Shown: positions 44,430 through 53,339 of the stretch, piece by piece
Layout: the number at the start of each line of letters is the position of its first letter
Numbering within the stretch: the first letter of the stretch is position 1
Source of the DNA: Nonomuraea spiralis
GTDB taxonomy: Bacteria; Actinomycetota; Actinomycetes; Streptosporangiales; Streptosporangiaceae
NCBI RefSeq assembly: GCF_014648435.1
Contig: NZ_BMRC01000010.1
Span: 62,001-126,000 of the forward strand
DNA: 64,000 nucleotides
Direction of reading: 5' to 3'
The notes under the pieces: generated by a model
Seen by the model: the letters and a program-made list of their open reading frames with translations, nothing else
The model's database searches: none
Told to the model about the DNA's origin: nothing
Translations under genes and position numbers: made by a program

Positions 44430-47400
44430 TCAGCGGCGACGGCCGCGTTTGACGTCGAGCCGCGCGAAGCGGGGCACGTCGCCGTCCTGTACGCGGCGCC
44501 AGGCCCGGTCGTAGAGGTCGGCCACGGGTTCGGCGGGCACGATGGGGCCGCCGAGACCCACGTCCCGGACGAACATGGGCAGCTTCCACTGCTCCAGCGG
44601 GAGCCGCGGCGTCACCTGCTCCGACCAGCCGCCGGGCAGGAACAACGAGCGCCCGGCGCGGGTGCGTACGGCCTGGACGACGAGGTCGGTCGCGGCCAGC
44701 TCGGCCCGCGCCGCCTTGAGCCTGGCCGGCTTCCAGCCGGTCCACCGGGAGACGTTGCGGTCGGCCGGGTCGGGCATGGCCAGCAACATCAGGTAGACGG
44801 CGGCGGCGTCCTCGCCCAGCCCGTACGCCTTGGCCGCGTCCACGACCAGGTCGGGCACGGACCGGGTGGGGTCCTGCGGCCACCATGTGCCGTCGGCGTC
44901 CCGGTCGCCCTGCCGCGGGTCGCCGGGGTCGTCCAGCAGCGCCGCGAAGCGGGGGTCGAGGACCGTGCGCAGCGCGATCACGGCGGGGAAGGAGCCGTTG
45001 AGCCCGATCAGGGCCCGCAGGTACGGGTCCTCGCCGGCCGGGTCGAGCAGGTCGGGGCGGATCGCGGGCGAGGGCTGGCTGTCGTGGGTGGCCATGATGA
45101 GCGCGCCGTACCGCTCGTAGCCGTCGCGGACCTCGGTCGGGGTGCCGGCGACCTTCCTGAACGCGGGCAGGCCGACGTACCTGTCGAGGTCGATCAGCAG
45201 CGCGGGGTTGGCGAGCCGGTCGCGGACCGCCGACAGCGTGGCGGGCAGCCCGGCGCGCAGCGGGTGCCCGGCCGGCAGCCGGTGGGCCAGCCAGCCGGCC
45301 GCGGTGACGGCCATGACCAGCGACTGGCCGGTGAACCCGGTGCCCTGGCCGACGGAGTGGACGCGGTCGCCGCGTACCTCCCACTCCAGGTCCACGCTCA
45401 GCTCGGGATGGTCGGCGCCGAGCACGCCGCGCAGGGCGTACGCCGCGTCCCGGCCGGTGCGCAGGGTGCGCGCGGCCTCGCCGAGCAGCCACTCGGGCAG
45501 GGCGAGCCGCTGCCCGACGCGGTCGTTCCAGACCCGCGCGGCGGCGGCCACGTCGGGCCCGCCGCTCCACAGCAGGGCCGGGTCGGCGGGCAGCAGCGCC
45601 GCGGTGACGGCCCGCCTCACGCCTTCGTCGAGCGCGCGCAGCTCGTCCTTGGCGACGGCGGCCTCGGCCACCTTCACGCCGATCGTGGTGCGGGCCTCCT
45701 TGTCGAGGAAGGTCCGCTCGTACGTGTCCACGTGCGGGAATCCGGCCACGATCAGCCGCGCGGCGGTCTGCGAGACCCCGGTGAGCCGCGCGAACTCCTC
45801 GGCGGCGGCGTCGTGCCAGGGCGCCGGGCCGCGTTCGGCCAGCTCGGTGAGGAACGCCTCCAGCCAGCCCGCCTCCCGGTCCCCGCCGACGGGCGAGGAG
45901 TCCGCGACCGTGTAGGGCGCGGGCACCTCGAACGTCCCGGCGGGGTCGTGGCACAGCGCCGTCCATTCGAGCTCGTCGAGACCGGCCTCCCGGGCGTCGA
46001 GGAAGAGGACGAACGCGCCGCCGCCCAGCGGCAGCACGCCGGAGAGCGAGCCCCCGGACGGGGTGCCGTCGGTCACGACCATGTGCTCGCGCCCGAGCTT
46101 CAGCGTCATGCCGCGCCAGCGTGCCGAGCCGGCCGAGGTGGGCAGGCCGCCGTCGCGCAGCTCGTCCAGCAGCGTGCGCAGCGCGTCGCGGTGCGCGGCC
46201 GGGGTCGTCGGCGCCGCGGTCCGGTACGCCACGGCGGCGAGGTGGTCGAGCAGCCGCTCCCACCGCAGGCCGGTGGCCGGAAGTCCGGGCAGGCGGAGGT
46301 GGTTGGGCACCTCCGGCCGGTCCGGCGCGGCGGCAAGCGCCCGGCCGGCCGCCCGGATCTGCTGGACGACGGCGTCGCGGCTGTGCCGGTGGTAGCCGTG
46401 GCCGCCGCCGACGCCGTTGAGCGCCTCGTCCAGCAGCAGGTCCGTGGGCCCGGACGGGCCTTGCTCCTCGGCGGGACCGCCGGCCAGCGCGCGGGTGAGG
46501 TTGCCCACGACGGTACGCACCGCGGCCTGCTGGGCGGCGGCGAAGCCGACGACGCCGGCCAGGCCCTTGAGCAGCGACTCGTGGGTCACGCCCGGCAGCA
46601 GCACGCGGATCGCCGCGGGCAGGTCCGCGCCCTGAGGCTCGGCCGCCTCCAGCAGGGACGCGGCCGTCTCGCGGTCCATGCGGCGCAGCGCCGCCGAACC
46701 CTCGGGGTCGCGGGGACGCAGGCAGTTCCAGTAGCGCTCGGGCGGCAGGATGAGCGTGCCCGCGCCGAACGCGCCGGGCCTGGCGTCCGTCCTGAACTCG
46801 GCCAGCACGCCGTCGGCGTCCACGAGGCTGATCCGGTAGCTGGAGCGCACGACGGCGCACGGCCGTTCCGCGCCGGGGAACGTCAGCACGCGGGCCGGTA
46901 CGCCGGCCTCCGGCGGCAGCGTCACGGCGATGCCGGACAGGTCCTCGGCGCGGTGGGAGCCGTCGGGCAGCTCGGTCACGCGCAGGCCGTACAGGCCGTC
47001 CACAGGGGTGCCGACCGGGGTGGGATCGGCGGAGGGGGCGGGCAGCAGCCATCCCTCGGCGGGCCTGTCCTGCGACGCGCCGGCCAGGAAGCCGGGCAGC
47101 GACTTCCTGCCGAGCTGTCCGCCGGCGGGGTCGAACTCGTACCAGCCGCTGTCGCGCTCGGCCCAGACCCACGTCCAGAACGAGGTGCCGTCGGTGAGGA
47201 CGGGACGCTCGTCGGGGACGGCCGTGTCACCGGCGTGCAGCACGCCGTACCCGGTGGTACGGCCGCCGCCGGGGACGGGGAGGCTGACCGGGTCCTCGCC
47301 CGTGTAGTAGTCCAGCCGGGTACCCCGGCTGCGGTCGGTCCCGTCGAGGTCGCGTACGCGGTCGGCGGCGGTGTGCCAGTAGCCGCGCAGCCCGTTGACG

Positions 47401-49283
47401 CGGTCGCGGGAGTCCCAGTAGACGAGCAGTTCGCCGTCCACGTAGTGGAAGCCGGGATCGCTCCAGGTGTCCTCCCTGGGGATGCGCAGGTCGTGGGTGA
47501 GCACGACGCCGTCGGCGGTCAGCACGCGGGCCTGCGCGGTGCCCGCGACGACCAGGTGGGGCCAGGCGTCGCACACGACGAGGTCGTCGACGTCCTTCTC
47601 CGGCACGAGCTCGGCGGCGGCCTCCTCGAAGGCGGGCCAGCCCAGCTCGTCGATGATCCCTGCCCGCAGGGCGCGGGCCAGCACCCCGGCCACGTCGGCG
47701 TCGGTCACCGCCTGGCGCACCTCGTCCTCGGCCAGGGCCAGGGCCTCGCCGGGCAGCCAGGCCAGGCGGCGCAGGGCGTCGGGCAGGGTGGGCAGGCCGG
47801 CGGCGGCCGAACGCCGGGCGACCAGGCGTACCCACTCGGTCAGCATGGGACGCCCGCCGGGTGAGGCGGCCAGGGCCCGGACGGTGGCCCGGCCCTCGTC
47901 GTCGGCGTCCAGGTAGTCGGCGCCGTGGCGGAAGGCGGTGTGGAAGCGGCCGTCGGCGGCCAGCGCCAGCAGGTCGCGGCGGTCCTCCCGCTCGGCCCAG
48001 TGGGCCAGCCGGAGCCGGGCGCCGTCGCCGGGGTCGGCCACGGGAACGCCGAGCGCGAGCAGCAGGTCGATCAGGCCGGGGTCGTCCTCGACCGAGATCG
48101 TCCCGCCGCCGGCGGTCAGCTCGGCGCGCAGCCGGTCGGCCATGCGCTCGATCAGCGCGTGCAGCGCGGGCAGGTGCGGCGCCACGCCCCAGGCCCGCTG
48201 CCGGGCGGCGAGGAACCTGCGCAGCCAGCCCGCGGCGCCGTCGGCCGCGCGCTCCCGCTCCGGTACGTCGGTGTGGAGGCCGGCGGTCGCGCCCGCGCTC
48301 TCCAGGATGTCGAGCCAGATGCCCGGCAGCTCCCGGTCGTGGCTGTCCGGGATGACGTCGAGCAGCGTGCCCCGCAGCTCGGGCCGCTGCCGGGCCAGCG
48401 CCGCGACGGCCGGGGCGTGGGACTTCCACCAGCCGGTCGGGGCCTGCATGACGGCCGGCAGCGCCAGCACCTCGGCCAGGTAGTCCTGCTCGGCCGTCTC
48501 GGCGTCCACGCCGGCGGCCTTGGCGAGCCTGCGGATGTCGGCGGCCATCTGCGCCGCGGGGGCCAGCCCGCCGGCGGTCCTGCGTACGCACAGCCGCGCG
48601 TACCTGAGCAGCGCCTCCGCGGCGGGCAGCCGGGCGGTCAGCTCCTTGGCGTACCCGGACAGCGCCTTGACCGGCAGCGCCCCGGCCAGCGCGAACTCCA
48701 GGAACACCGCGTCCAGCCGGTCCTCGTCGACGGCGAGGCCGTGCTGGGCCTCGGCCCTGCGGGCGGCGGAGAAGAGCTGCCCGGCGTACTGGGTGTTGTC
48801 TGCGGCGGCGAAGACCCGCGCGGCCTGCTCGTAGAAGGTCGGCAGGAAGTGCGGGACGGACGCGGCGAGCTGCCCGGCCAGGCGCTGGTAGGCGTCGAGG
48901 GCCATCTTGGGCTTGGACCTGGCCTGCCGGGCGACGCGCTCCAGTTCCGGCACGACGGCCAGGGCGTGGTGCCCGTCCAGGGGGTGGTGGACCAGCACCC
49001 ATTCGGGGAAGCCGAGCGAGCGCCGCAGGCCCAGGCCGACCACGGCGGCCTCGCCCTCGGGCACCATGCCGAGGAAGCCGGCCGCCGCGTCCTCGGCGGT
49101 GCTCAGCTCCTCGGTGACCAGGCGCACGATCACCCGGTCGTCGAGGCCGGGGTGCCGGTAGGCGCGGGCGACCAGCGGCACGGCCCGCTCCCCCGCCCCC
49201 TCGGCGCCGGCCGGCAGCACCGCGCCGGCGTCGAGCATCTCCTCCGCCTCGGAGGCGGTCGTGTCGGACGTCCTGCCGGTCAT
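44430..49283 (-). CDS. large uncharacterised protein (1617 aa) of the MoxR-VWA operon
   Basis: No family recognised. About residues 80-500 are Ala/Leu/Arg-rich and look alpha-helical (repeat or solenoid type: AALARQRPELRGTLLDVI, RRFLAARQRAWGVA). The middle (about 560-830) is rich in short beta-type segments with Trp, Tyr and DG/GD turns (VVCDAWPHLVVAGTAQ, FHYVDGELLVYWDSRD, TDGTSFWTWVWAERDSGWY), suggesting a propeller-like fold. The C-terminal part ends very basic. No signal peptide or membrane helix, so it is probably cytoplasmic and a platform or client for the MoxR-VWA machine. GAGGGGAAGAG precedes the ATG, which overlaps the DUF4132-like stop (ATGA). Confidence 0.75.
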   Translation of the reverse strand: MTGRTSDTTASEAEEMLDAGAVLPAGAEGAGERAVPLVARAYRHPGLDDRVIVRLVTEELSTAEDAAAGFLGMVPEGEAAVVGLGLRRSLGFPEWVLVHHPLDGHHALAVVPELERVARQARSKPKMALDAYQRLAGQLAASVPHFLPTFYEQAARVFAAADNTQYAGQLFSAARRAEAQHGLAVDEDRLDAVFLEFALAGALPVKALSGYAKELTARLPAAEALLRYARLCVRRTAGGLAPAAQMAADIRRLAKAAGVDAETAEQDYLAEVLALPAVMQAPTGWWKSHAPAVAALARQRPELRGTLLDVIPDSHDRELPGIWLDILESAGATAGLHTDVPERERAADGAAGWLRRFLAARQRAWGVAPHLPALHALIERMADRLRAELTAGGGTISVEDDPGLIDLLLALGVPVADPGDGARLRLAHWAEREDRRDLLALAADGRFHTAFRHGADYLDADDEGRATVRALAASPGGRPMLTEWVRLVARRSAAAGLPTLPDALRRLAWLPGEALALAEDEVRQAVTDADVAGVLARALRAGIIDELGWPAFEEAAAELVPEKDVDDLVVCDAWPHLVVAGTAQARVLTADGVVLTHDLRIPREDTWSDPGFHYVDGELLVYWDSRDRVNGLRGYWHTAADRVRDLDGTDRSRGTRLDYYTGEDPVSLPVPGGGRTTGYGVLHAGDTAVPDERPVLTDGTSFWTWVWAERDSGWYEFDPAGGQLGRKSLPGFLAGASQDRPAEGWLLPAPSADPTPVGTPVDGLYGLRVTELPDGSHRAEDLSGIAVTLPPEAGVPARVLTFPGAERPCAVVRSSYRISLVDADGVLAEFRTDARPGAFGAGTLILPPERYWNCLRPRDPEGSAALRRMDRETAASLLEAAEPQGADLPAAIRVLLPGVTHESLLKGLAGVVGFAAAQQAAVRTVVGNLTRALAGGPAEEQGPSGPTDLLLDEALNGVGGGHGYHRHSRDAVVQQIRAAGRALAAAPDRPEVPNHLRLPGLPATGLRWERLLDHLAAVAYRTAAPTTPAAHRDALRTLLDELRDGGLPTSAGSARWRGMTLKLGREHMVVTDGTPSGGSLSGVLPLGGGAFVLFLDAREAGLDELEWTALCHDPAGTFEVPAPYTVADSSPVGGDREAGWLEAFLTELAERGPAPWHDAAAEEFARLTGVSQTAARLIVAGFPHVDTYERTFLDKEARTTIGVKVAEAAVAKDELRALDEGVRRAVTAALLPADPALLWSGGPDVAAAARVWNDRVGQRLALPEWLLGEAARTLRTGRDAAYALRGVLGADHPELSVDLEWEVRGDRVHSVGQGTGFTGQSLVMAVTAAGWLAHRLPAGHPLRAGLPATLSAVRDRLANPALLIDLDRYVGLPAFRKVAGTPTEVRDGYERYGALIMATHDSQPSPAIRPDLLDPAGEDPYLRALIGLNGSFPAVIALRTVLDPRFAALLDDPGDPRQGDRDADGTWWPQDPTRSVPDLVVDAAKAYGLGEDAAAVYLMLLAMPDPADRNVSRWTGWKPARLKAARAELAATDLVVQAVRTRAGRSLFLPGGWSEQVTPRLPLEQWKLPMFVRDVGLGGPIVPAEPVADLYDRAWRRVQDGDVPRFARLDVKRGRRR

Positions 49284-50257
49284 GCGCTCTTCCCCTCTTC
49301 GACCTGCCGCCCGGCGTACAGCGCCGCGGCCATCCGCATTCCCTCCGACCAGGCGACCGGGCCGACCTCGCGCAGCGCGAGGGTCCTGCCGTCCTGGTCG
49401 CGCCACGTCAGATCGCCCGTGGACGTCTCGCTGTCCCAGTAGGGCTCGCCGATCCATACGGCGGCCTCGGTGAGCCGGCCGGCGTCGCGTACGCCGCAGG
49501 TGGCGAAGCCGCCGGAGACCCGGTAGCCGAGCTGGGTGGCACGGGCCGCGACGCCGAACCTGGAGGCGTACGTGCCGCCCGCGAAGTCCTTCACCTGGCG
49601 CACCCCCTCGGCCTGGTCGGCGGGCTTGCGCCAGATGGCCCGGTGGATCTGCTCGACCTTCTGCGTGATGCCCAGCTCGGCGGCGAACTCGCGCAGGTCG
49701 TCGAGGTCGGGCAGCAACACCGGGTGCGGCAGGGTCACCGTGCGCGGGGAGAGCCGGACGGTCTCACCGTCGAGGTTCACCACGCGCAGTTCGCCCGTGG
49801 CGGTCGCGTCCCGCAGGAAGCCCACCTCGTCGGGGTCGTCGCCGACCACCGCCACGTCGCGCAGCGCCGTCTGCCACGCCTCGTCCGGCCACACGCGGGC
49901 GATCACCTCGGTCGGCACCGGCAACGAGGACACCATCCAGGTGTCCACCTGCGCCACGCACGACGCGGCGTGCCGGTCGAGCCATTCGGCGAAGCGGCGC
50001 AGCCGGTCCGCCTCGGGGTGCTCGCGCACCGCCTTCGGCAACGTCTTCAGCTGCCGCCCGGCCGACCGGCCGGACGTGGCCCTGGCCGTGACCCGGCCTT
50101 CTATGAGGGCGACCTCGTACGCGTCGCCCGCAGCCAGCCAACCCAATTGCCGCCGCCTTTCATCGTGAAGCCATGGGGAATGAGTCGAGGCGCGGTTCTC
50201 CGCCGCCGCGATGCGCGGAACGTTATCGGCGATCACTGACAAATGCCTACCGAGCAC
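49280..50257 (-). CDS. DUF4132-like protein, first gene of the MoxR-VWA operon
   Basis: 325 aa. Segments QLGWLAAGDAYEVALIEG, LKTLPKAVREHPEADRL, a SPRTVTLPHPVLLP stretch, QKVEQIHRAIWRKP and YWDSETSTGDLTW resemble the C-terminal part of MolR/DUF4132 proteins, much shorter than full-length members. DUF4132 proteins commonly accompany MoxR-VWA-SWIM operons, which supports the call, but it remains a by-eye match. The start is uncertain: GTG 50257 gives the longest product with a weak AGGCATTCGG before it; a GTG seven codons later is possible. Confidence 0.6.
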   Translation of the reverse strand: MLGRHLSVIADNVPRIAAAENRASTHSPWLHDERRRQLGWLAAGDAYEVALIEGRVTARATSGRSAGRQLKTLPKAVREHPEADRLRRFAEWLDRHAASCVAQVDTWMVSSLPVPTEVIARVWPDEAWQTALRDVAVVGDDPDEVGFLRDATATGELRVVNLDGETVRLSPRTVTLPHPVLLPDLDDLREFAAELGITQKVEQIHRAIWRKPADQAEGVRQVKDFAGGTYASRFGVAARATQLGYRVSGGFATCGVRDAGRLTEAAVWIGEPYWDSETSTGDLTWRDQDGRTLALREVGPVAWSEGMRMAAALYAGRQVEEGKSA

Positions 50258-50459
50258 CCGAATGCCTGGTTACGGTGCCGGAACGTCACCGGCGGGCGCG
50301 GCCGTACGGGCATGGCGTGCTTTCCATCCGGCCCGCCTAAAGACACGGGCAGGATCGCCGCGGGCAGGCTACGGGCGCGGACGGCAGGGGTAGGCCATTC
50401 CGGGCCGGGCGCGCCCGCCGGGGAGCGGGCGCGTGGCTCGCTCGACGGGGGGATGGCCG

Positions 50460-52055
50460 GTGAAAGTCGTCGTCGATCTGACGCGTTGCCAGGGGTACGG
50501 GCAGTGTGCCTTCCTCGCGCCCGACGTCTTCACCATGCGCGAGGAGTCCCTCCTGTACGACCTGGCCCCCGACGACGAGCAGCGCGAGCACGTGCTGCGC
50601 GCCGCGGCGGCCTGCCCGGTCCAGGCCATCCACCTCGACTGGACGGCGACCCGGCTCACGCCCGAGCCGCCCGGCCCGCCGGCGCGCGGGATGACCGACG
50701 GGCACATCGTCATCGTCGGCGCGTCCCTGGCCGGGGCGCGGGCCGCCGGCGTGCTCAGGCGGGAGGGCTTCACCGGGTCGCTGACGGTGATCGGCGACGA
50801 GCGCAGCGAGCCGTACGACCGGCCGCCGCTGTCCAAGCAGGTGCTCCTGGGACAGGTGGCGCCCGATCACGTCATGCTGCCCCACCTGCGCGAAGTCGAG
50901 GCCGAGTGGTTGTGGGGCACTCCGGCGACGGGTCTCGACGTGGCCGGCAAACGCGTCCTGCTGGCCGACGGCCGCGAGGTCGGCTTCGACCGGGTCCTGC
51001 TGGCCACCGGCACCCGCGCCCGGCCCTGGCCGAACGAGGAGGAGGGCCGGCTGGAGGGCGTCCACACGCTGCGTTCCATGGAGGACGCCGCCCGCCTGCG
51101 CCAGGCGCTGGCCGCCCGCCCGAACCGGGTGCTCATCCTGGGCGCCGGGTTCACCGGCAGTGAGATCGCCTCGGTCTGCCGCGAGCTGGACCTGCCCGTC
51201 ACGGTGGTCGAACGCGGCCCGGCCCCGCTGGTCAACGCGCTCGGCGGCGTGATCGGCGACGTGGCCGCCCAGCTCCACCGCGACCACGGCGTGGACCTGC
51301 GGTGCGACACGACGGTCATCTCCCTGGACGGCGACGGGCACGGACGGCTGCGCGGCGCCCACCTGTCGGACGGCAGCACGGTCGAGGCCGAGGTCGCCGT
51401 CGTCGCGCTCGGCTCGGTGCGCAACGTCGAGTGGCTGCACGACTCGGGGCTGGCCGCCGGCGTGTGGGGCGTGGCCTGCGACGCGGGCTGCCGCGCCGTG
51501 GACACCAACGGCCTGGTGACCGACGACGTCTTCGTCGCCGGCGACATCGCGCGTTTCCCGCACCCGCTGTACCAGTACCAGTTCATGACGCTTGAGCACT
51601 GGGGGAACGCGGTCACCCAGGCCGAGATCGCGGCGCACAACATGGTCAGCGACCAGACCCAGCGCTGGCCGCACCTGTCGGTGCCGGTGTTCTGGTCCAG
51701 CCAGTTCGGGGTGAACATCAAGTCGGTCGGCGTGCCCACGTTCGCCGACGAGCTCGTCGTCACGCAGGGCTCGACGGACGAGCGCCGCTTCGTCGCCGTC
51801 TACGGCTACCAGGGCCGGATCACCGCCGCGGTCACCTTCGACCAGGGGATGTGGCTGGAGTTCTACCAGCGGCTGATCGAGCGGGCCACCCCGTTCCCGC
51901 CCGACTTCCGGCACGTCAACCGGCGGGGGGAGGCGCGGCCCGTACCGGCCGGGGTGCCCGAGCGGCTGATCGCGGCCGAGGGGGCGACGGTCGTGGTGAC
52001 CGGCCACGACCCGGCCGAACGCCGCGCCTCGCTGCTGCACACGCCGCCGAGCTGA
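50460..52055 (+). CDS. ferredoxin fused to FAD-dependent ferredoxin reductase
   Basis: 531 aa. Residues 1-65 are a CYP-type ferredoxin with three cluster cysteines (RCQGYGQCAF and AAACPVQAI), fitting a [3Fe-4S] cluster. A Pro-rich linker leads to a rhodocoxin/putidaredoxin-reductase-type flavoprotein from about residue 78: HIVIVGASLAGARAAGVLR (FAD), YDRPPLSKQVLLG, NRVLILGAGFTGSEIASVC (NADH) and VTDDVFVAGDIARFPHP. One polypeptide could pass electrons from NADH to the P450 encoded 60 bases downstream. GGGGGG lies about seven bases before the GTG at 50460. These parts are usually separate genes. Confidence 0.9.
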   Translation: MKVVVDLTRCQGYGQCAFLAPDVFTMREESLLYDLAPDDEQREHVLRAAAACPVQAIHLDWTATRLTPEPPGPPARGMTDGHIVIVGASLAGARAAGVLRREGFTGSLTVIGDERSEPYDRPPLSKQVLLGQVAPDHVMLPHLREVEAEWLWGTPATGLDVAGKRVLLADGREVGFDRVLLATGTRARPWPNEEEGRLEGVHTLRSMEDAARLRQALAARPNRVLILGAGFTGSEIASVCRELDLPVTVVERGPAPLVNALGGVIGDVAAQLHRDHGVDLRCDTTVISLDGDGHGRLRGAHLSDGSTVEAEVAVVALGSVRNVEWLHDSGLAAGVWGVACDAGCRAVDTNGLVTDDVFVAGDIARFPHPLYQYQFMTLEHWGNAVTQAEIAAHNMVSDQTQRWPHLSVPVFWSSQFGVNIKSVGVPTFADELVVTQGSTDERRFVAVYGYQGRITAAVTFDQGMWLEFYQRLIERATPFPPDFRHVNRRGEARPVPAGVPERLIAAEGATVVVTGHDPAERRASLLHTPPS

Positions 52056-52115
52056 CCACCGTACTGACCGCCGTACCGAGCATTGGGCCGACCGCCGGAG
52101 ACAGGAGTGCAGGAC

Positions 52116-53327
52116 ATGACATCGGACGCCGCCTTCCAGCGCATCCTCGACCCGTCGGGCCGCGCCGACCCCTATCCGTTCCTCGGGGAGCTGCGCCGCA
52201 ACCCGGTGACGCGGCTGGAGGACGGCACGTACGTCGTCAGCACGTACCGGGAGATCGTCGAGCTGCTGCACGACCCGCGGATCAGCTCAGACCGGCGCAA
52301 CCTGGCCTCCGCGCCGGAGACGCCGCAACACGCGCCCGCCTTCATCGGGCTCGACCCGCCGGAACACGACCGGCTGCGCCGCCTGACCATGCGCCACTTC
52401 GGGCCGCCGCACTCGCCGGGCGTCGTGGACGGGCTGCGTCCCATGATGCTGGCCGTCACCACCGAGCTGATCGACGCCATCGCGGGCAAGACCCGGGCCG
52501 ACGTCGTGGACGAGGTCGCCTACCCGCTGCCGATCGCGGTGATCTGCCGGCTGCTCGGCGTGCCGGCCGAGGACGAGCAGCAGTTCCACGCCTGGGCCGA
52601 CGCGATCGTCGAGACGCTCGGACCGGGCGAGGAGCAACGCGCCGAACGGGCCCGCGAGCGCCAGGCGGTGGCGGAGAAGCTGGAACGCTACCTCGCGGGG
52701 CTGGCCGAGGCCCGGCGGCAGAAGCCGGGCGACGACATGTTGTCCGGGTTCGTCACCTACGAGGGCCCCGACGGCCGCATGACGCCGGAGGAGGTCGTCG
52801 CCACCTCCCTGCTGCTGCTCATCGCCGGGCACGAGACCACGATCAACCTCATCGCCAACGGCATGCTCACCCTGCTGCGCGACCCCGCCCTGCTGGAACG
52901 CCTGCGCGCCGACCCCGATCTCGTCATCACGACGGTCGAGGAACTGCTGCGCTACGAGCCGCCGGTGCAGCTCGTGTCCTCGCGGGTCACCCTCGACGAC
53001 GTCGTCGTCGGCGGCGTCACGATCCCGGCCGGGTCGCCCGTCGTGCTCGCGCTGGCGGCGGGCAGCCGCGACCCGGCGCACGTCAGCGAGCCCGACCGGT
53101 TCGACCCGTGCCGCAGGCCCAACGAGCACCTGGGGTTCGGCGGGGGCGTCCACTACTGCTTCGGCGCGCCGCTGGCCCGGCTGGAGGCGCAGGTCGTGCT
53201 GGGCGAGCTGGTACGCAGGCTGCGCAATCCGCGGCTCGTGGCCGACCCGCCGCCGTACCGGCCGAGCGCCGTCCTGCGCGGCCCCCGCCACCTGCTGATC
53301 GACTACGACGGCATCGCCCCCGTCTGA
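52116..53327 (+). CDS. cytochrome P450 (bacterial class I)
   Basis: 403-aa soluble haem monooxygenase. I-helix oxygen-binding motif AGHETT, K-helix EELLR with partner R in the DRFDPCRRP region, and haem loop FGGGVHYCFGAPLAR with ligand Cys348. Length and motifs fit CYP105/107-type actinobacterial enzymes; the substrate cannot be read. AGGAG lies eight bases before the ATG. It is in the same operon as the ferredoxin-reductase fusion, which should be its electron donor, and is followed closely by a LAL regulator gene. Confidence 0.95.
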   Translation: MTSDAAFQRILDPSGRADPYPFLGELRRNPVTRLEDGTYVVSTYREIVELLHDPRISSDRRNLASAPETPQHAPAFIGLDPPEHDRLRRLTMRHFGPPHSPGVVDGLRPMMLAVTTELIDAIAGKTRADVVDEVAYPLPIAVICRLLGVPAEDEQQFHAWADAIVETLGPGEEQRAERARERQAVAEKLERYLAGLAEARRQKPGDDMLSGFVTYEGPDGRMTPEEVVATSLLLLIAGHETTINLIANGMLTLLRDPALLERLRADPDLVITTVEELLRYEPPVQLVSSRVTLDDVVVGGVTIPAGSPVVLALAAGSRDPAHVSEPDRFDPCRRPNEHLGFGGGVHYCFGAPLARLEAQVVLGELVRRLRNPRLVADPPPYRPSAVLRGPRHLLIDYDGIAPV

Positions 53328-53339
53328 CCTCCCCTCGGA

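Noticed and set aside
35311..51600. TTGAGC/GCTCAA words at about 35314 and 51591 as further regulon sites
   Set aside because: They are inside coding regions, lack the second arm and have no promoter at the required spacing.
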